Shown: piece by piece, positions 1-9,039 of the stretch
Numbering within the stretch: the first letter of the stretch is position 1
Layout of the letters: each line of letters starts with the position of its first letter
Assembly: GCF_041434935.1 (NCBI RefSeq)
Contig: NZ_CP107964.1
Span: 2,232,001-2,296,000 of the forward strand
Source of the DNA: Kitasatospora sp. NBC_00374
GTDB taxonomy: Bacteria; Actinomycetota; Actinomycetes; Streptomycetales; Streptomycetaceae
Length of the DNA: 64,000 nucleotides
Reading direction: 5' to 3'
The notes under the pieces: model-generated
Databases searched by the model: none
What the model was told of the DNA's origin: nothing
What the model saw: only the letters and a program-made list of their open reading frames with translations
Made by a program: the position numbers and the translations under genes

Positions 1-285
1 GGACCTGAGCCGGTCGCGGACCAGCACCACCTCGATCCGGTCCATCGGCAGCTGCCGGGCGATCGAGCCGGTGCCGCTCGACGAGGCCGCCAGCAGCTCC
101 GTCCGGGAGAGGCTGAGCACACCGACGTCCGGCCGGCAGTAAGGCCTGGCGCCGAGCGCGCAGGCCTCGAAGGTGACCACCCGGCCGGCCTCGAAATCGC
201 GCCACTGCCGTCGGCGGCGGCGCCCCCCGATGCCGGGCACCGGCAGCAGCGCGCCCAGCAGCCCGGCCAGCAGATCCTCGATCAA
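1..285 (-). CDS. Hypothetical protein, N-terminal 95 residues only
   Basis: An uninterrupted reading frame runs leftwards from a TTG at 283-285 off the window edge. The visible part begins with a short hydrophobic stretch (IEDLLAGLLGALLPVPGIG), then a basic run (GRRRRRQWRDFEAG), then a beta-rich segment ending in VEVVLVRDRLRS-like sequence. No in-frame ATG or GTG lies at the head of the frame, so TTG is the only start I can propose, and the ribosome site is weak. I do not recognise the family. Streptomycete proteins of unknown function with a DUF2550-like membrane anchor look similar, but that is only an impression. Confidence 0.5.
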   Translation of the reverse strand, partial: MIEDLLAGLLGALLPVPGIGGRRRRRQWRDFEAGRVVTFEACALGARPYCRPDVGVLSLSRTELLAASSSGTGSIARQLPMDRIEVVLVRDRLRS

Positions 286-506
286 GGCACGTCCCAGGTC
301 GCTCGGAGGTCGGATCCGCCGGCCGCGGATGCGCTCGGCTGCACGATGCTACGCATCCGAGCGACCCGGCACCATCGCGGGTCGGTGAATACGGTGATGG
401 TGCGTCATCTGGGGCGCGGTTGAACGGATCTGTCGTATCGCCGACCGGTCCGGCGGGGGTCCCCGCGTACGCGGGGCGCCCCGCCGGACCGGCGCGTACG
501 GCCCGC

Positions 507-2114
<1,608 letters not shown>

Positions 2115-2499
2115 GCAGGCCTCCTGCGGTTGCCGTGGGTGATCGGAGCAACACGGGAGACACCGCTGGTGCGGCACGACGGCACAGAGGGGAGGGGCCC
2201 GCGGATCCGGGGCCGGCTCAGCCGAGGTCGCACGCTCACGCCGCACGCCGGGGTCTTCAGGCGCGGGGGGCGGTGTCTCGTGACCTCAGACGAGCAAGGG
2301 CCTTCTCCAGACGTGTGGGGCGGAACCGGGCGGACCTCCGCCCGGCGGTTCCACGGTAGGCCGGGGGCTCGGAGCGCCGCAACGGATTAATCCGCGACCC
2401 GCCGACCCGTGGCGGCCCCGGGCCGCCCGGAGCCGGACCGCCCGGACCTGGACCGCCCCGACCTGGGCCGGCCGTGGCGCCGACTAGGATCGGGCCATC
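2115..2499. promoter_or_regulatory. Divergent promoter region between two ABC-F genes, with hairpin and palindrome
   Basis: This 385-base gap serves both ABC-F genes. It contains a hairpin in which GGAACC-GGGCGG (2322-2333) pairs with CCGCCC and GGTTCC (2338-2352) around a 4-base loop with a 3-base bulge, and a perfect 12-bp palindrome CGGATTAATCCG at 2383-2394. A TAGGAT hexamer at 2485-2490 sits 9 bases before the rightward ATG at 2500, so that gene may be transcribed as an almost leaderless message. The leftward gene has a long untranslated leader, the usual arrangement when ABC-F expression is controlled by attenuation, but no clear leader peptide is seen. Confidence 0.5.
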
Positions 2500-4137
2500 A
2501 TGAGTGCCACTCTCGTCGTCAAGGATCTCAGCGCCGGCCACGGCGACCGCACCCTCTTCTCCGGGCTGGACCTGGTGGTCGCCCCGGGCGAGGTGATCGG
2601 TCTGGTCGGGGTCAACGGTGCCGGCAAGTCCACCCTGCTGCGGCTGATGGCCGGCCTGGACACGCCCGAGGGCGGCTCGCTGCGGCTCAGCCCGGCGAGC
2701 GCCAACGTCGGGCACCTGCCGCAGGAGCCGGAGCGCCGGGAGGGTGAGTCGGTCCGCGACTTCCTGGCCCGCCGCACGGGCGTCGCGGCGGCGCAGGCCG
2801 CGCTGGACGAGGCGACCGAGGGCCTGGTCGAGGGCCGGGCGGGCGCCGACGACGCGTACGCGGAGAGCCTGGACCGCTGGCTGGAGCTCGGCGGCGCCGA
2901 CCTCGACGAGCGGGCCGAGGAGGTGGCCGCCACGCTCGGCCTCAAGGTCGGCCTGGACCTGCCGATGACCGCGCTGTCCGGCGGCCAGGCCGCCCGCGCG
3001 GGCCTGGCCTCGCTGCTGCTGTCGCGCTACGACGTCTTCCTCCTGGACGAGCCGACCAACGACCTGGACCTGGACGGCCTGGAGCGGTTGGAGTCCTTCG
3101 TCAAGGGCCTGCGCGCGGGCACCGTACTGATCAGCCACGACCGCGAGTTCCTGGCCCGTACGGTGACCCGGGTGGTCGAGCTGGACCTGCACCAGCAGAA
3201 GGTCAACGTGTACGGCGGCGGCTACGAGGCGTACCTGGAGGAGCGGGACATCGCCCGTCGGCACGCCCGCGAGGAGTACGACGAGTACGCCGACACCAAG
3301 GCCTCGCTGGAGGCCCGCGGCCGGATGCAGCGCAACTGGATGGAGCACGGCGTCCGCAACGCCCGCCGCAAGGGCCCGGACAACGACAAGATCGGCCGGG
3401 CGCAGCGGCAGGAGTCGACCGAGAAGCAGGCCTCCAAGGCGCGGCAGACCCAGCGGATGATCGAGCGTCTGGACGTGGTCGAGGAGCCGCGCAAGGAGTG
3501 GGAGCTGCGGATGGAGATCGCTTCCGCGCCGCGCTCCGGTTCGGTGGTGGCCACCCTGCGGGGCGCGTCGGTGCGGCGCGGGGAGTTCGCGCTCGGTCCG
3601 GTGGACCTGCAGATCGACTGGGCGGACCGGGTCGCGATCACCGGTGCCAACGGCGCGGGCAAGTCCACCCTGCTGGCGGCGCTGCTCGGCCGGCTCGACC
3701 TGGACGGCGGCAGCAGCGTGCTGGGCTCGGGCGTGGTGGTCGGCGAGGTCGACCAGGCGCGTGGGCTGTTCCTCGGCGAGGAGCCGCTGCTGGAGGCGTT
3801 CGCCGCCGCCGTGCCGGACACCGCCCCGGAGGAGGTCCGTACCCTGCTGGCCAAGTTCGGACTCAAGGCCGCCCATGTGATGCGCCCGGCCGCGACCCTG
3901 TCCCCCGGTGAGCGGACCAGGGCGGCGCTCGCCCTACTGCAGGGCCGCGGGGTCAACCTGCTGGTGCTGGACGAGCCGACCAACCACCTGGACCTGCCCG
4001 CGATCGAGCAGTTGGAGTCGGCGCTCGCCTCGTACACCGGCACCCTGCTGCTGGTCACCCACGACCGGCGGATGCTGGAGACGGTGACGGTGAACCGGCG
4101 GCTGACGGTGGAGAGTGGTCTGGTCCGCGAAGCCTGA
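2500..4137 (+). CDS. ABC-F family ATP-binding protein (second copy, divergent)
   Basis: The 545-residue soluble protein has two ABC cassettes: Walker A GVNGAGKST near residue 37-45, an LSGGQ signature followed by FLLDEPTNDLD, then a long charged helical linker, a second Walker A (GANGAGKST), LSPGE signature and LVLDEPTNHLD. The replacement of the canonical signature glycine by proline in LSPGE occurs in many actinobacterial ABC-F proteins. It resembles housekeeping-type streptomycete ABC-F proteins more than its divergent neighbour does, since the linker lacks the KKRS-rich tip. A TAGGAT box lies just upstream, so translation may start at the 5' end of the message. Role inferred: ribosome-associated ATPase. 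Confidence 0.9.
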   Translation: MSATLVVKDLSAGHGDRTLFSGLDLVVAPGEVIGLVGVNGAGKSTLLRLMAGLDTPEGGSLRLSPASANVGHLPQEPERREGESVRDFLARRTGVAAAQAALDEATEGLVEGRAGADDAYAESLDRWLELGGADLDERAEEVAATLGLKVGLDLPMTALSGGQAARAGLASLLLSRYDVFLLDEPTNDLDLDGLERLESFVKGLRAGTVLISHDREFLARTVTRVVELDLHQQKVNVYGGGYEAYLEERDIARRHAREEYDEYADTKASLEARGRMQRNWMEHGVRNARRKGPDNDKIGRAQRQESTEKQASKARQTQRMIERLDVVEEPRKEWELRMEIASAPRSGSVVATLRGASVRRGEFALGPVDLQIDWADRVAITGANGAGKSTLLAALLGRLDLDGGSSVLGSGVVVGEVDQARGLFLGEEPLLEAFAAAVPDTAPEEVRTLLAKFGLKAAHVMRPAATLSPGERTRAALALLQGRGVNLLVLDEPTNHLDLPAIEQLESALASYTGTLLLVTHDRRMLETVTVNRRLTVESGLVREA

Positions 4138-4187
4138 TTGGACTGGACCCTTTCATCAACGCACCGTCATGTGCTGTGCTGGCTCCC

Positions 4188-4859
4188 ATGGTTGACAGTG
4201 CATCGCCGACGGCATACCCGACCGTCGAGCTCCGGCCCATGACGGTGCCGGCCCACGAGGCCGAGGCCCGCGCCAGGTCCTTCCACGACGTGATGGCACA
4301 GCGCCGGACCGTCCGCGACTACTCGACCCGACCGATTCCGGACGGGGTGGTGGAGTGGGCGGTCCGGACCGCCTCCACCGCCCCGAGCGGCGCCCATGTG
4401 CAGCCCTGGCGGTTCGTCGTGATCACCGATCCGGATCGCAAGCGGCGGCTGCGCGAGGCCGCCGAGGCGGAGGAACGCGAGTTCTACGCCCACCGTGCCT
4501 CCGAGGAGTGGCTGGCGGCCCTGGCGCCGATCGGCACCGACTGGCGCAAGCCCTTCCTGGCGGACGCGCCGGCCGTGATCGTGGTCTTCGAGGTGCACAA
4601 GGGCCCCGGCTCGCCGCGGCCCTACTACACCAAGGAGTCGGTCGGCATCGCCGTCGGCCTGCTGCTCGCCACCCTGCACCAGGCCGGGCTGGCCACCCTC
4701 ACCCACACCCCGAGCCCGATGCGCTTCCTCAACGAGGTCTGCGACCGGCCCGCCGAGGAACGCGCCGCGTACGTCATCCCGGTCGGCTATCCGGCGGACG
4801 ACGCCCGGGTGCCCGACCTCCGTCGCAAGGACCTCGGCGAGGTGCTGGTGAGGCTCTGA
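4188..4859 (+). CDS. Nitroreductase-family flavoprotein
   Basis: About 223 residues with the nitroreductase fold: an N-terminal RRTVRDY FMN-binding motif, PSGAHVQPWRF, and the later GIAVGLLLATLHQAGLATL helix plus PSPMRFL segment typical of the BluB/iodotyrosine-deiodinase-like branch. Such proteins bind FMN and reduce or dehalogenate small aromatic substrates with NAD(P)H. No clear Shine-Dalgarno marks the start: I take ATG 4188, but GTG 4176 and ATG 4239 are in frame. It stands alone between the ABC-F gene and an acetyltransferase. The substrate cannot be read from the sequence. Confidence 0.82.
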   Translation: MVDSASPTAYPTVELRPMTVPAHEAEARARSFHDVMAQRRTVRDYSTRPIPDGVVEWAVRTASTAPSGAHVQPWRFVVITDPDRKRRLREAAEAEEREFYAHRASEEWLAALAPIGTDWRKPFLADAPAVIVVFEVHKGPGSPRPYYTKESVGIAVGLLLATLHQAGLATLTHTPSPMRFLNEVCDRPAEERAAYVIPVGYPADDARVPDLRRKDLGEVLVRL

Positions 4860-4923
4860 AGCCGTCGGGCGCTCTGATTAAATGCGCTGGTCGGAGCAGG
4901 TGCGGCCAGGAGATAATCCGGCC

Positions 4924-5517
4924 ATGAGCCGTACCGCCGACACACCTTCACCGTTGCCCACACCCATCACGGACGGCCGTCCGCCCGAGCTGATCCCGCT
5001 CCCCGGCGGTGTCTCGCTGCGCCGCCGGCGCGAGGCGGACGGGCCCGGGCTGAACGCGGCCGTCCGCACCAACCTGGCGCACCTGCGCCCGTGGATGCCC
5101 TGGGCGAACGAGGCACCGACCCTCCAGCACAGCAACGAGATGTGCCGCGCCGGCGAGGAGGTCTGGGACCAGGGCACCGACTTCATGTTCGTCGCCGGTC
5201 TGGACGACCGACCCGGGAGTGTGGTCGGCGCCTTCGGCCTGCACGGGCGGATCGGCCCGGGCGCCCTGGAGATCGGCTACTGGGTCCACGTGGACCACGT
5301 CGGCCGGGGTCTGGCCACCGCCGCGGCGCGCGCCCTGACCACGGCCGCCCTGGCCCTTCCCGGCGTCGACCGGGTCGAGATCCACTGCGACCGGTCCAAC
5401 GCCGCCAGCGCCGCCATCCCGCGCAAGCTCGGCTACCGGCTGGACCGCGTCCAGGACGCCGAGATCACCGCTCCGGCGGAGACCGGCCACAACCTGGTCT
5501 GGGTCATGGATCGCTGA
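4924..5517 (+). CDS. GNAT acetyltransferase, RimJ/RimL type
   Basis: A 197-residue protein of the ribosomal-protein N-acetyltransferase branch. It shows the opening LRRRREADGPGLNAAV strand-helix, HLRPWMPWANE (typical of RimJ/L proteins), EIGYWVHVDHVGRGLATAAA for the acetyl-CoA loop, and VEIHCDRSNAASAAIPRKLGY. It would transfer acetyl from acetyl-CoA to an amino group on a protein or small molecule. ATG 4924 follows an AGGAG about 11 bases away. The gene ends just before a strong hairpin shared with the convergent aldo/keto reductase. Confidence 0.88.
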   Translation: MSRTADTPSPLPTPITDGRPPELIPLPGGVSLRRRREADGPGLNAAVRTNLAHLRPWMPWANEAPTLQHSNEMCRAGEEVWDQGTDFMFVAGLDDRPGSVVGAFGLHGRIGPGALEIGYWVHVDHVGRGLATAAARALTTAALALPGVDRVEIHCDRSNAASAAIPRKLGYRLDRVQDAEITAPAETGHNLVWVMDR

Positions 5518-5522
5518 CCGCA

Positions 5523-5558
5523 CGGCAGGGCTGCCCGGTAGGCCGGGCAGCCCTGCCG
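5523..5558. terminator. Bidirectional terminator hairpin
   Basis: A perfect 16-bp stem (5523-5538 with 5543-5558) closes a TAGG loop between two convergent genes. There is no T tract, as usual in streptomycetes. Confidence 0.85.
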
Positions 5559-5574
5559 CCGGTACGGCCCGCGG

Positions 5575-6531
5575 TCAGTACCGGTCGCCGACCGGGGCCG
5601 GGAGGGCGTCGAGCGCCGCCAGGTCCTCGGCGCCGAGCACCAGGTCCGCGGCGGCCGCGTTGTCGGCCAGGTACCGCGGTGTCTTGGTGCCGGGGATCGG
5701 GACCACGTACCGGCCCCGGGCCAGCACCCACGCCAGCGCGACCTGCGCCGGGGTCGCGCCGAGCCGCTCGGCGATCTCCCGGACCTTCTCCACCAGCGCC
5801 AGGTTGGCCGCCAGCGCCTCGGGCTGGAAGCGCGGCAGGGTGGCGCGCCAGTCGTCGGCCGGCAGGTCGGCGGCGGAGCCGAAGCGGCCGGCCAGGAAAC
5901 CGCGGCCGAGCGGGGAGAACGGCAGGAAGGCGATGCCCTGCTCCTCGGTGTACGGCAGCACCTCGGCGAGCGCGTCCCTGGTCCACAGCGAGAGTTCGGA
6001 CTGTACGGACGCCACCGGGTGGACCGCCTGGGCGCGCCTGATCTCCTCCACCGTCACCTCGGAGAGCCCGATCGCCCGGGCCTTGCCGGCGGCGACGGCC
6101 TCGGCGAGGGCGCCCCAGGTCTCCTCGATCGGCACCTCGGGGTCGACCCGGTGCAGCTGGTACAGGTCGACGTGGTCGGTGCCCAGCCGGCGCAGGCTCG
6201 CGTCGATCGCCTGCCGGACGTGCTCGGGCCGCCCGTCGCGCCCGACCCTGACGTCCCCGGTGCCGGGCACCAGGCCGACCTTGGTGGCCAGCACGGCCCG
6301 CTCGCGGTACTCGCCGGCCAGTGCCTTTCCGACCAGTTCCTCGTTGTCGTACGGCCCGTAGATGTCGGCCGTGTCGATCAGGGTGACCCCGAGGTCGAGC
6401 GCCGAGCGGATCACCTCGACCGAGGTCGCGTCGTCGCGCCCGCTCGGGTCGTACGCCCAGGTCATTCCCATGCAGCCGAGGCCGATCGCGCCGATCTGCG
6501 GGCCGTCGCTGCCGAGTGTCGTGGTGCGCAT
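5575..6531 (-). CDS. Aldo/keto reductase
   Basis: A 318-residue TIM-barrel NADPH-dependent reductase. It starts MRTTTLGSDGPQIGAIGLG, with the catalytic tetrad visible as D and Y in TLIDTADIYG, K in VLATKVG and H in YQLHRVD. SPLGRGFLAG and VPIPGTKTPRYL near the C-terminus are typical of the AKR11/13-like group that includes pyridoxal and general carbonyl reductases. ATG 6531 has AAGGAG eight bases upstream; a longer frame to 6591 has no such support. It probably reduces an aldehyde or ketone, but no neighbour suggests which. Confidence 0.92.
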   Translation of the reverse strand: MRTTTLGSDGPQIGAIGLGCMGMTWAYDPSGRDDATSVEVIRSALDLGVTLIDTADIYGPYDNEELVGKALAGEYRERAVLATKVGLVPGTGDVRVGRDGRPEHVRQAIDASLRRLGTDHVDLYQLHRVDPEVPIEETWGALAEAVAAGKARAIGLSEVTVEEIRRAQAVHPVASVQSELSLWTRDALAEVLPYTEEQGIAFLPFSPLGRGFLAGRFGSAADLPADDWRATLPRFQPEALAANLALVEKVREIAERLGATPAQVALAWVLARGRYVVPIPGTKTPRYLADNAAAADLVLGAEDLAALDALPAPVGDRY

Positions 6532-6887
6532 CGCTGGAACTCCTTCGGACGGGTCGTCAGTGCGGTTCCCAGCCTGCCCCTTGGAGTGCACTCGAGGTCA
6601 AGCCCGGCGTCGTCGGCCGGGGCCACCCGCCCGTGGACTGTGCGGGCCGAGCCGGCCGGTCAGGGGCGCGGGGCTTGAGCAGCATCCGATCGGCCAGTGG
6701 CGTCAGCGAGCCGTCGGAGTTCGGGCTCCGTGCCATTGGCCGGTCGGATGCAGGTGGCGTGGTCGGGCCTCGCCTTCGTTCACAAGGACTCGCACAGTCT
6801 CGACGAGGGCGACCATGGCCAGTACCGGGTCGAGCAGATGTCTGATCGCGGCGGCCCGGGTCGGCGGCAGCTTCTAGGATCTGTGGC
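6532..6887. other. Gene-free stretch with promoter for the VOC gene and a possible decayed fragment
   Basis: No intact gene. At the right end TAGGAT (6875-6880) lies 7 bases before the ATG of the next gene, the geometry of a leaderless actinobacterial promoter. On the minus strand two short frames, LLDPVLAMVALVETVRVLVNEGE and an out-of-register EPELRRLADATG, read like broken protein, but they are too short to assign. Confidence 0.4.
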
Positions 6888-7625
6888 ATGGCAACAAGAC
6901 TCGTGCAGATCAATATGAAGGCCCAGGACGACTCGGTGCTCGGCCGGTTCTGGGCGGAGGCACTGGGCTGGGGTGTCGACAGCGAGGGACCCGGCGTGAC
7001 CAACCTCGAACCCGTGGGCTTCGCCTACCCCGACCCCGTGGCCGTCTGCATCGACATCATCGCCCGCCCGGAACTCAAGACGGTGAAGAACCGGGTGCAC
7101 CTTGATCTGGCCACCACCTCGACCGCCCATCAGGCGGAGTTGGTCGCGCGCCTGAAGGATCTCGGCGCGACGCTCGCCGACGTGGGTCAGGGCGACGTCC
7201 CCTGGACGGTCATGGCCGACCCGGAGGGCAACGAGTTCTGCGTCCTGGAGCCCCGTCCGATCTACCAGGACACCGGACCGATCGCCGCGGTGGTGGTCGA
7301 CTGCACCGACCCACGAGGGATGGCCCGGTTCTGGGACGAGGCGATGGACTGGACGCTGCACGAGGTCACCGACGACCACGCGACCATGCGTTCCGCCGTA
7401 GGCGTCGGCCCCTACCTGGAGTTCGTCCGCACCCCCGACACCAAGAGCGTGTGGAACCGCGTCCACCTCGACGTCCGCCCCTACCCCGGTGACGACCTGG
7501 CAGCAGAGGAAGCCCGACTGCGCGCCCTGGGCGCCACCGACCCCGGTATCGACCAGTCCGCAATCTCCTGGACGGTTCTGGCCGACCCGGAAGGCAACGA
7601 GTTCTGCCTCCTGGCCCCTCGCTGA
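6888..7625 (+). CDS. VOC-family (glyoxalase-fold) protein with two repeats
   Basis: The 245-residue protein contains two copies of a glyoxalase/bleomycin-resistance-like module of about 120 residues. Each ends in SWTV/PWTV-x-ADPEGNEFC followed by a short tail, and each has an NRVHLD core (residues near 64-69 and 189-194). Actinobacterial members of this subgroup are usually annotated only as VOC proteins, without a known substrate. A TAGGAT box 7 bases before the ATG suggests a leaderless message, which supports this start. No metal-ligand set typical of glyoxalase I is evident. Confidence 0.88.
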   Translation: MATRLVQINMKAQDDSVLGRFWAEALGWGVDSEGPGVTNLEPVGFAYPDPVAVCIDIIARPELKTVKNRVHLDLATTSTAHQAELVARLKDLGATLADVGQGDVPWTVMADPEGNEFCVLEPRPIYQDTGPIAAVVVDCTDPRGMARFWDEAMDWTLHEVTDDHATMRSAVGVGPYLEFVRTPDTKSVWNRVHLDVRPYPGDDLAAEEARLRALGATDPGIDQSAISWTVLADPEGNEFCLLAPR

Positions 7626-7683
7626 CCTTGGGCAATCGCTCCGGCCGAGCCGGTTTCGGGTCGGCGGCGCAGACCAGGTGGCG

Positions 7684-7800
7684 TCAGTGCGTGGCGCCGG
7701 GGACGGGGATGGTGTCCCGGTGATCCAGCGCGCGTCATCGGGCTGCAGAAAGGCCAGGATCGGGCCGTAGTCGTCGCCGGTGCCGGTACGGCCCCGGCGC
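7684..7800 (-). pseudogene. Relic: C-terminal end of a short-chain dehydrogenase
   Basis: On the minus strand a short frame reads GTGDDYGPILAFLQPDDARWITG, and a one-base shift then continues as DTIPVPGATH and a TGA at 7684-7686. FLxxDDARWITGxTIxVxG is the characteristic end of classical SDR enzymes. The frame is broken, and nothing upstream belongs to an SDR, so this is a decayed fragment. Nearby transposase remains support past rearrangement here. Confidence 0.5.
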
Positions 7801-7826
7801 CTACGGCGGCGCTGCGCGCCGGCCCT

Positions 7827-7880
7827 CGGCCACCATGGACAGTCAGCCCCGCCCCTGGAACTGGCTGTCCATGGTGGCCG
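7827..7880. repeat. Perfect 16-bp inverted repeat with 22-base spacer
   Basis: CGGCCACCATGGACAG (7827-7842) is exactly complementary to 7865-7880. It lies between the SDR relic and the transposase relic, and the right arm falls inside the transposase-like frame. It may be an insertion scar, a foldback product or a terminator for leftward transcription. Confidence 0.75.
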
Positions 7881-8016
7881 CCCTTGTGGCGCCCGGTCGC
7901 AGGTAGTCGCGCGCCAGGCAGTGCACGCAGCCGGGTTCGCGGAACCAGCGCAGGACCAGGACCGCCCGGCGGAACGGGCCGAGTGCCCGGCTGCCGCGCG
8001 GGGTGCCGATCCTGTC
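7843..8016 (-). pseudogene. Relic: N-terminal part of an IS5-type transposase
   Basis: Between stop codons at 8017-8019 and 7843-7845 the minus strand encodes about 57 residues, including RGSRALGPFRRAVLVLRWF and GCVHCLARD. This matches my memory of the helix-turn-helix lead-in of streptomycete IS5-family (DDE_Tnp_4) transposases, where RGTRALTxxxQAVLxLxWFRD is followed by LARDxGxSxATxYRYL. The expected helix is lost after LARD, and no DDE catalytic region follows. I infer a truncated insertion-sequence remnant. Confidence 0.45.
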
Positions 8017-8167
8017 CTACGAGGGGCTTCACGTGCGTCTGCGGTCGGGTGTGGTCCGTCCGACTCGCCTTCGCCAGGCGGTAGTTCACACCGCCTCGCG
8101 CAGATCATTTCCCTGAGAGAACGTCACTGGCCGGCCCGTTCTTCGGAGGGCTCGGCGGACGAGCCGG

Positions 8168-8731
8168 CTAACGCGCCACGCGGTAGCGGAGGTAGACGAC
8201 TCTCGAGCTGAAGGTGCGGGTCTCGACGAGTTCGAGATCCACCCGGCGCTCGCGTTGGGGAAAGAACGGAATGCCACCGCCGACCAGCACCGGGTGGACC
8301 ATGGCCCGGTACTCGTCGATCAGACCCAACGCGGCCGCCTCGGCGGCGAGAGTCGCGCCGCCGATCGCGATGTCGCCCTCCCCCGGCTCGGCTCGCAACC
8401 GCTCGATCTCCTCCGCCAGGCCGCCGGAGGCCAGGCGGGCATGGCCCTGCACCGCCGACAGCGTGGTCGAGAACACCACCTTCGGGAGCGGCTTCCAGAG
8501 CGCGGCCCACTCGAGCATTGAGTCGTCAAGCGATGGATCCTGGTCGGCGGTCTCCCAGTACAGCATCGTCTCGTACAGCCGTCGTCCCAACAGGTGGACG
8601 CCGACCTCTCGAATCTCGTCGATCCAGAAGCGAAAGACCTCCTCGTCTGGCACCGTCCAGTCGAAGCCGCCGTCCGGCCCGACGATGTAGCCGTCAAGTG
8701 AGACGCCCATCGAATAGGTCACGCTGCGCAT
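8168..8731 (-). CDS. Dihydrofolate reductase-like (RibD C-terminal domain) protein
   Basis: A 187-residue single-domain protein of the RibD_C/DHFR-like family. It starts SVTYSMGVSLDGYIVGPDGG, with the conserved GVHLLGRRLYETM segment, a KVVFSTTL strand, GDIAIGGATLAA (dinucleotide-binding loop) and VHPVLVGGGIPFF. Family members reduce pterin-, pyrimidine- or flavin-like substrates with NAD(P)H, and many have no known substrate. ATG 8731 has GGAGG seven bases upstream; the longer frame to 9205 lacks support and would run through the chitinase promoter. Confidence 0.9.
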   Translation of the reverse strand: MRSVTYSMGVSLDGYIVGPDGGFDWTVPDEEVFRFWIDEIREVGVHLLGRRLYETMLYWETADQDPSLDDSMLEWAALWKPLPKVVFSTTLSAVQGHARLASGGLAEEIERLRAEPGEGDIAIGGATLAAEAAALGLIDEYRAMVHPVLVGGGIPFFPQRERRVDLELVETRTFSSRVVYLRYRVAR

Positions 8732-8861
8732 CAGAAGTCCTCCTCGGTAACGAGTTCCACGGTACGACCGCCGGACGCCGCAGACCCATCGCGGCTCGCG
8801 GGACCCCCTGGGCCGAGTCGGCACGGCGACCTTAAAACGGGCGTAAACGCTCCCCGGGTTC

Positions 8862-8890
8862 TTGACGTGCCCACATGGTCTAGTCCACAT
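8862..8890 (+). promoter_or_regulatory. Chitinase promoter with DasR-type dre site
   Basis: ACATGGTCTAGTCCACAT (8873-8890) differs by one base in its 12-bp core from the DasR consensus TGGTCTAGACCA. It sits directly downstream of TTGACG (8862-8867), so a bound repressor would overlap the promoter. DasR is the GntR-type repressor that couples N-acetylglucosamine and chitin use to development and antibiotics in Streptomyces. The coding gene downstream is a chitinase, as expected for a DasR target. Confidence 0.8.
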
Positions 8891-9039
8891 TTCCTCAGGA
8901 CGGCACCGCCCGACCCGGCTCCGCGCACACCGCACCCGCCGCCCCACGGCGGGTGGTTCAGGACCCCCACGCCGCCAGCGCACCCGCGCCTCCCCACGAC
9001 CGGCGCGGGCGCCCTGGCACCGTCCCGAAAGGCACCCCC

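Noticed and set aside
8011-8115. Plus-strand frame VPILSYEGLHVRLRSGV as a small gene
   Set aside because: It has no ribosome site and lies antisense to the transposase relic; neither reading is certain, but the minus-strand match is stronger.
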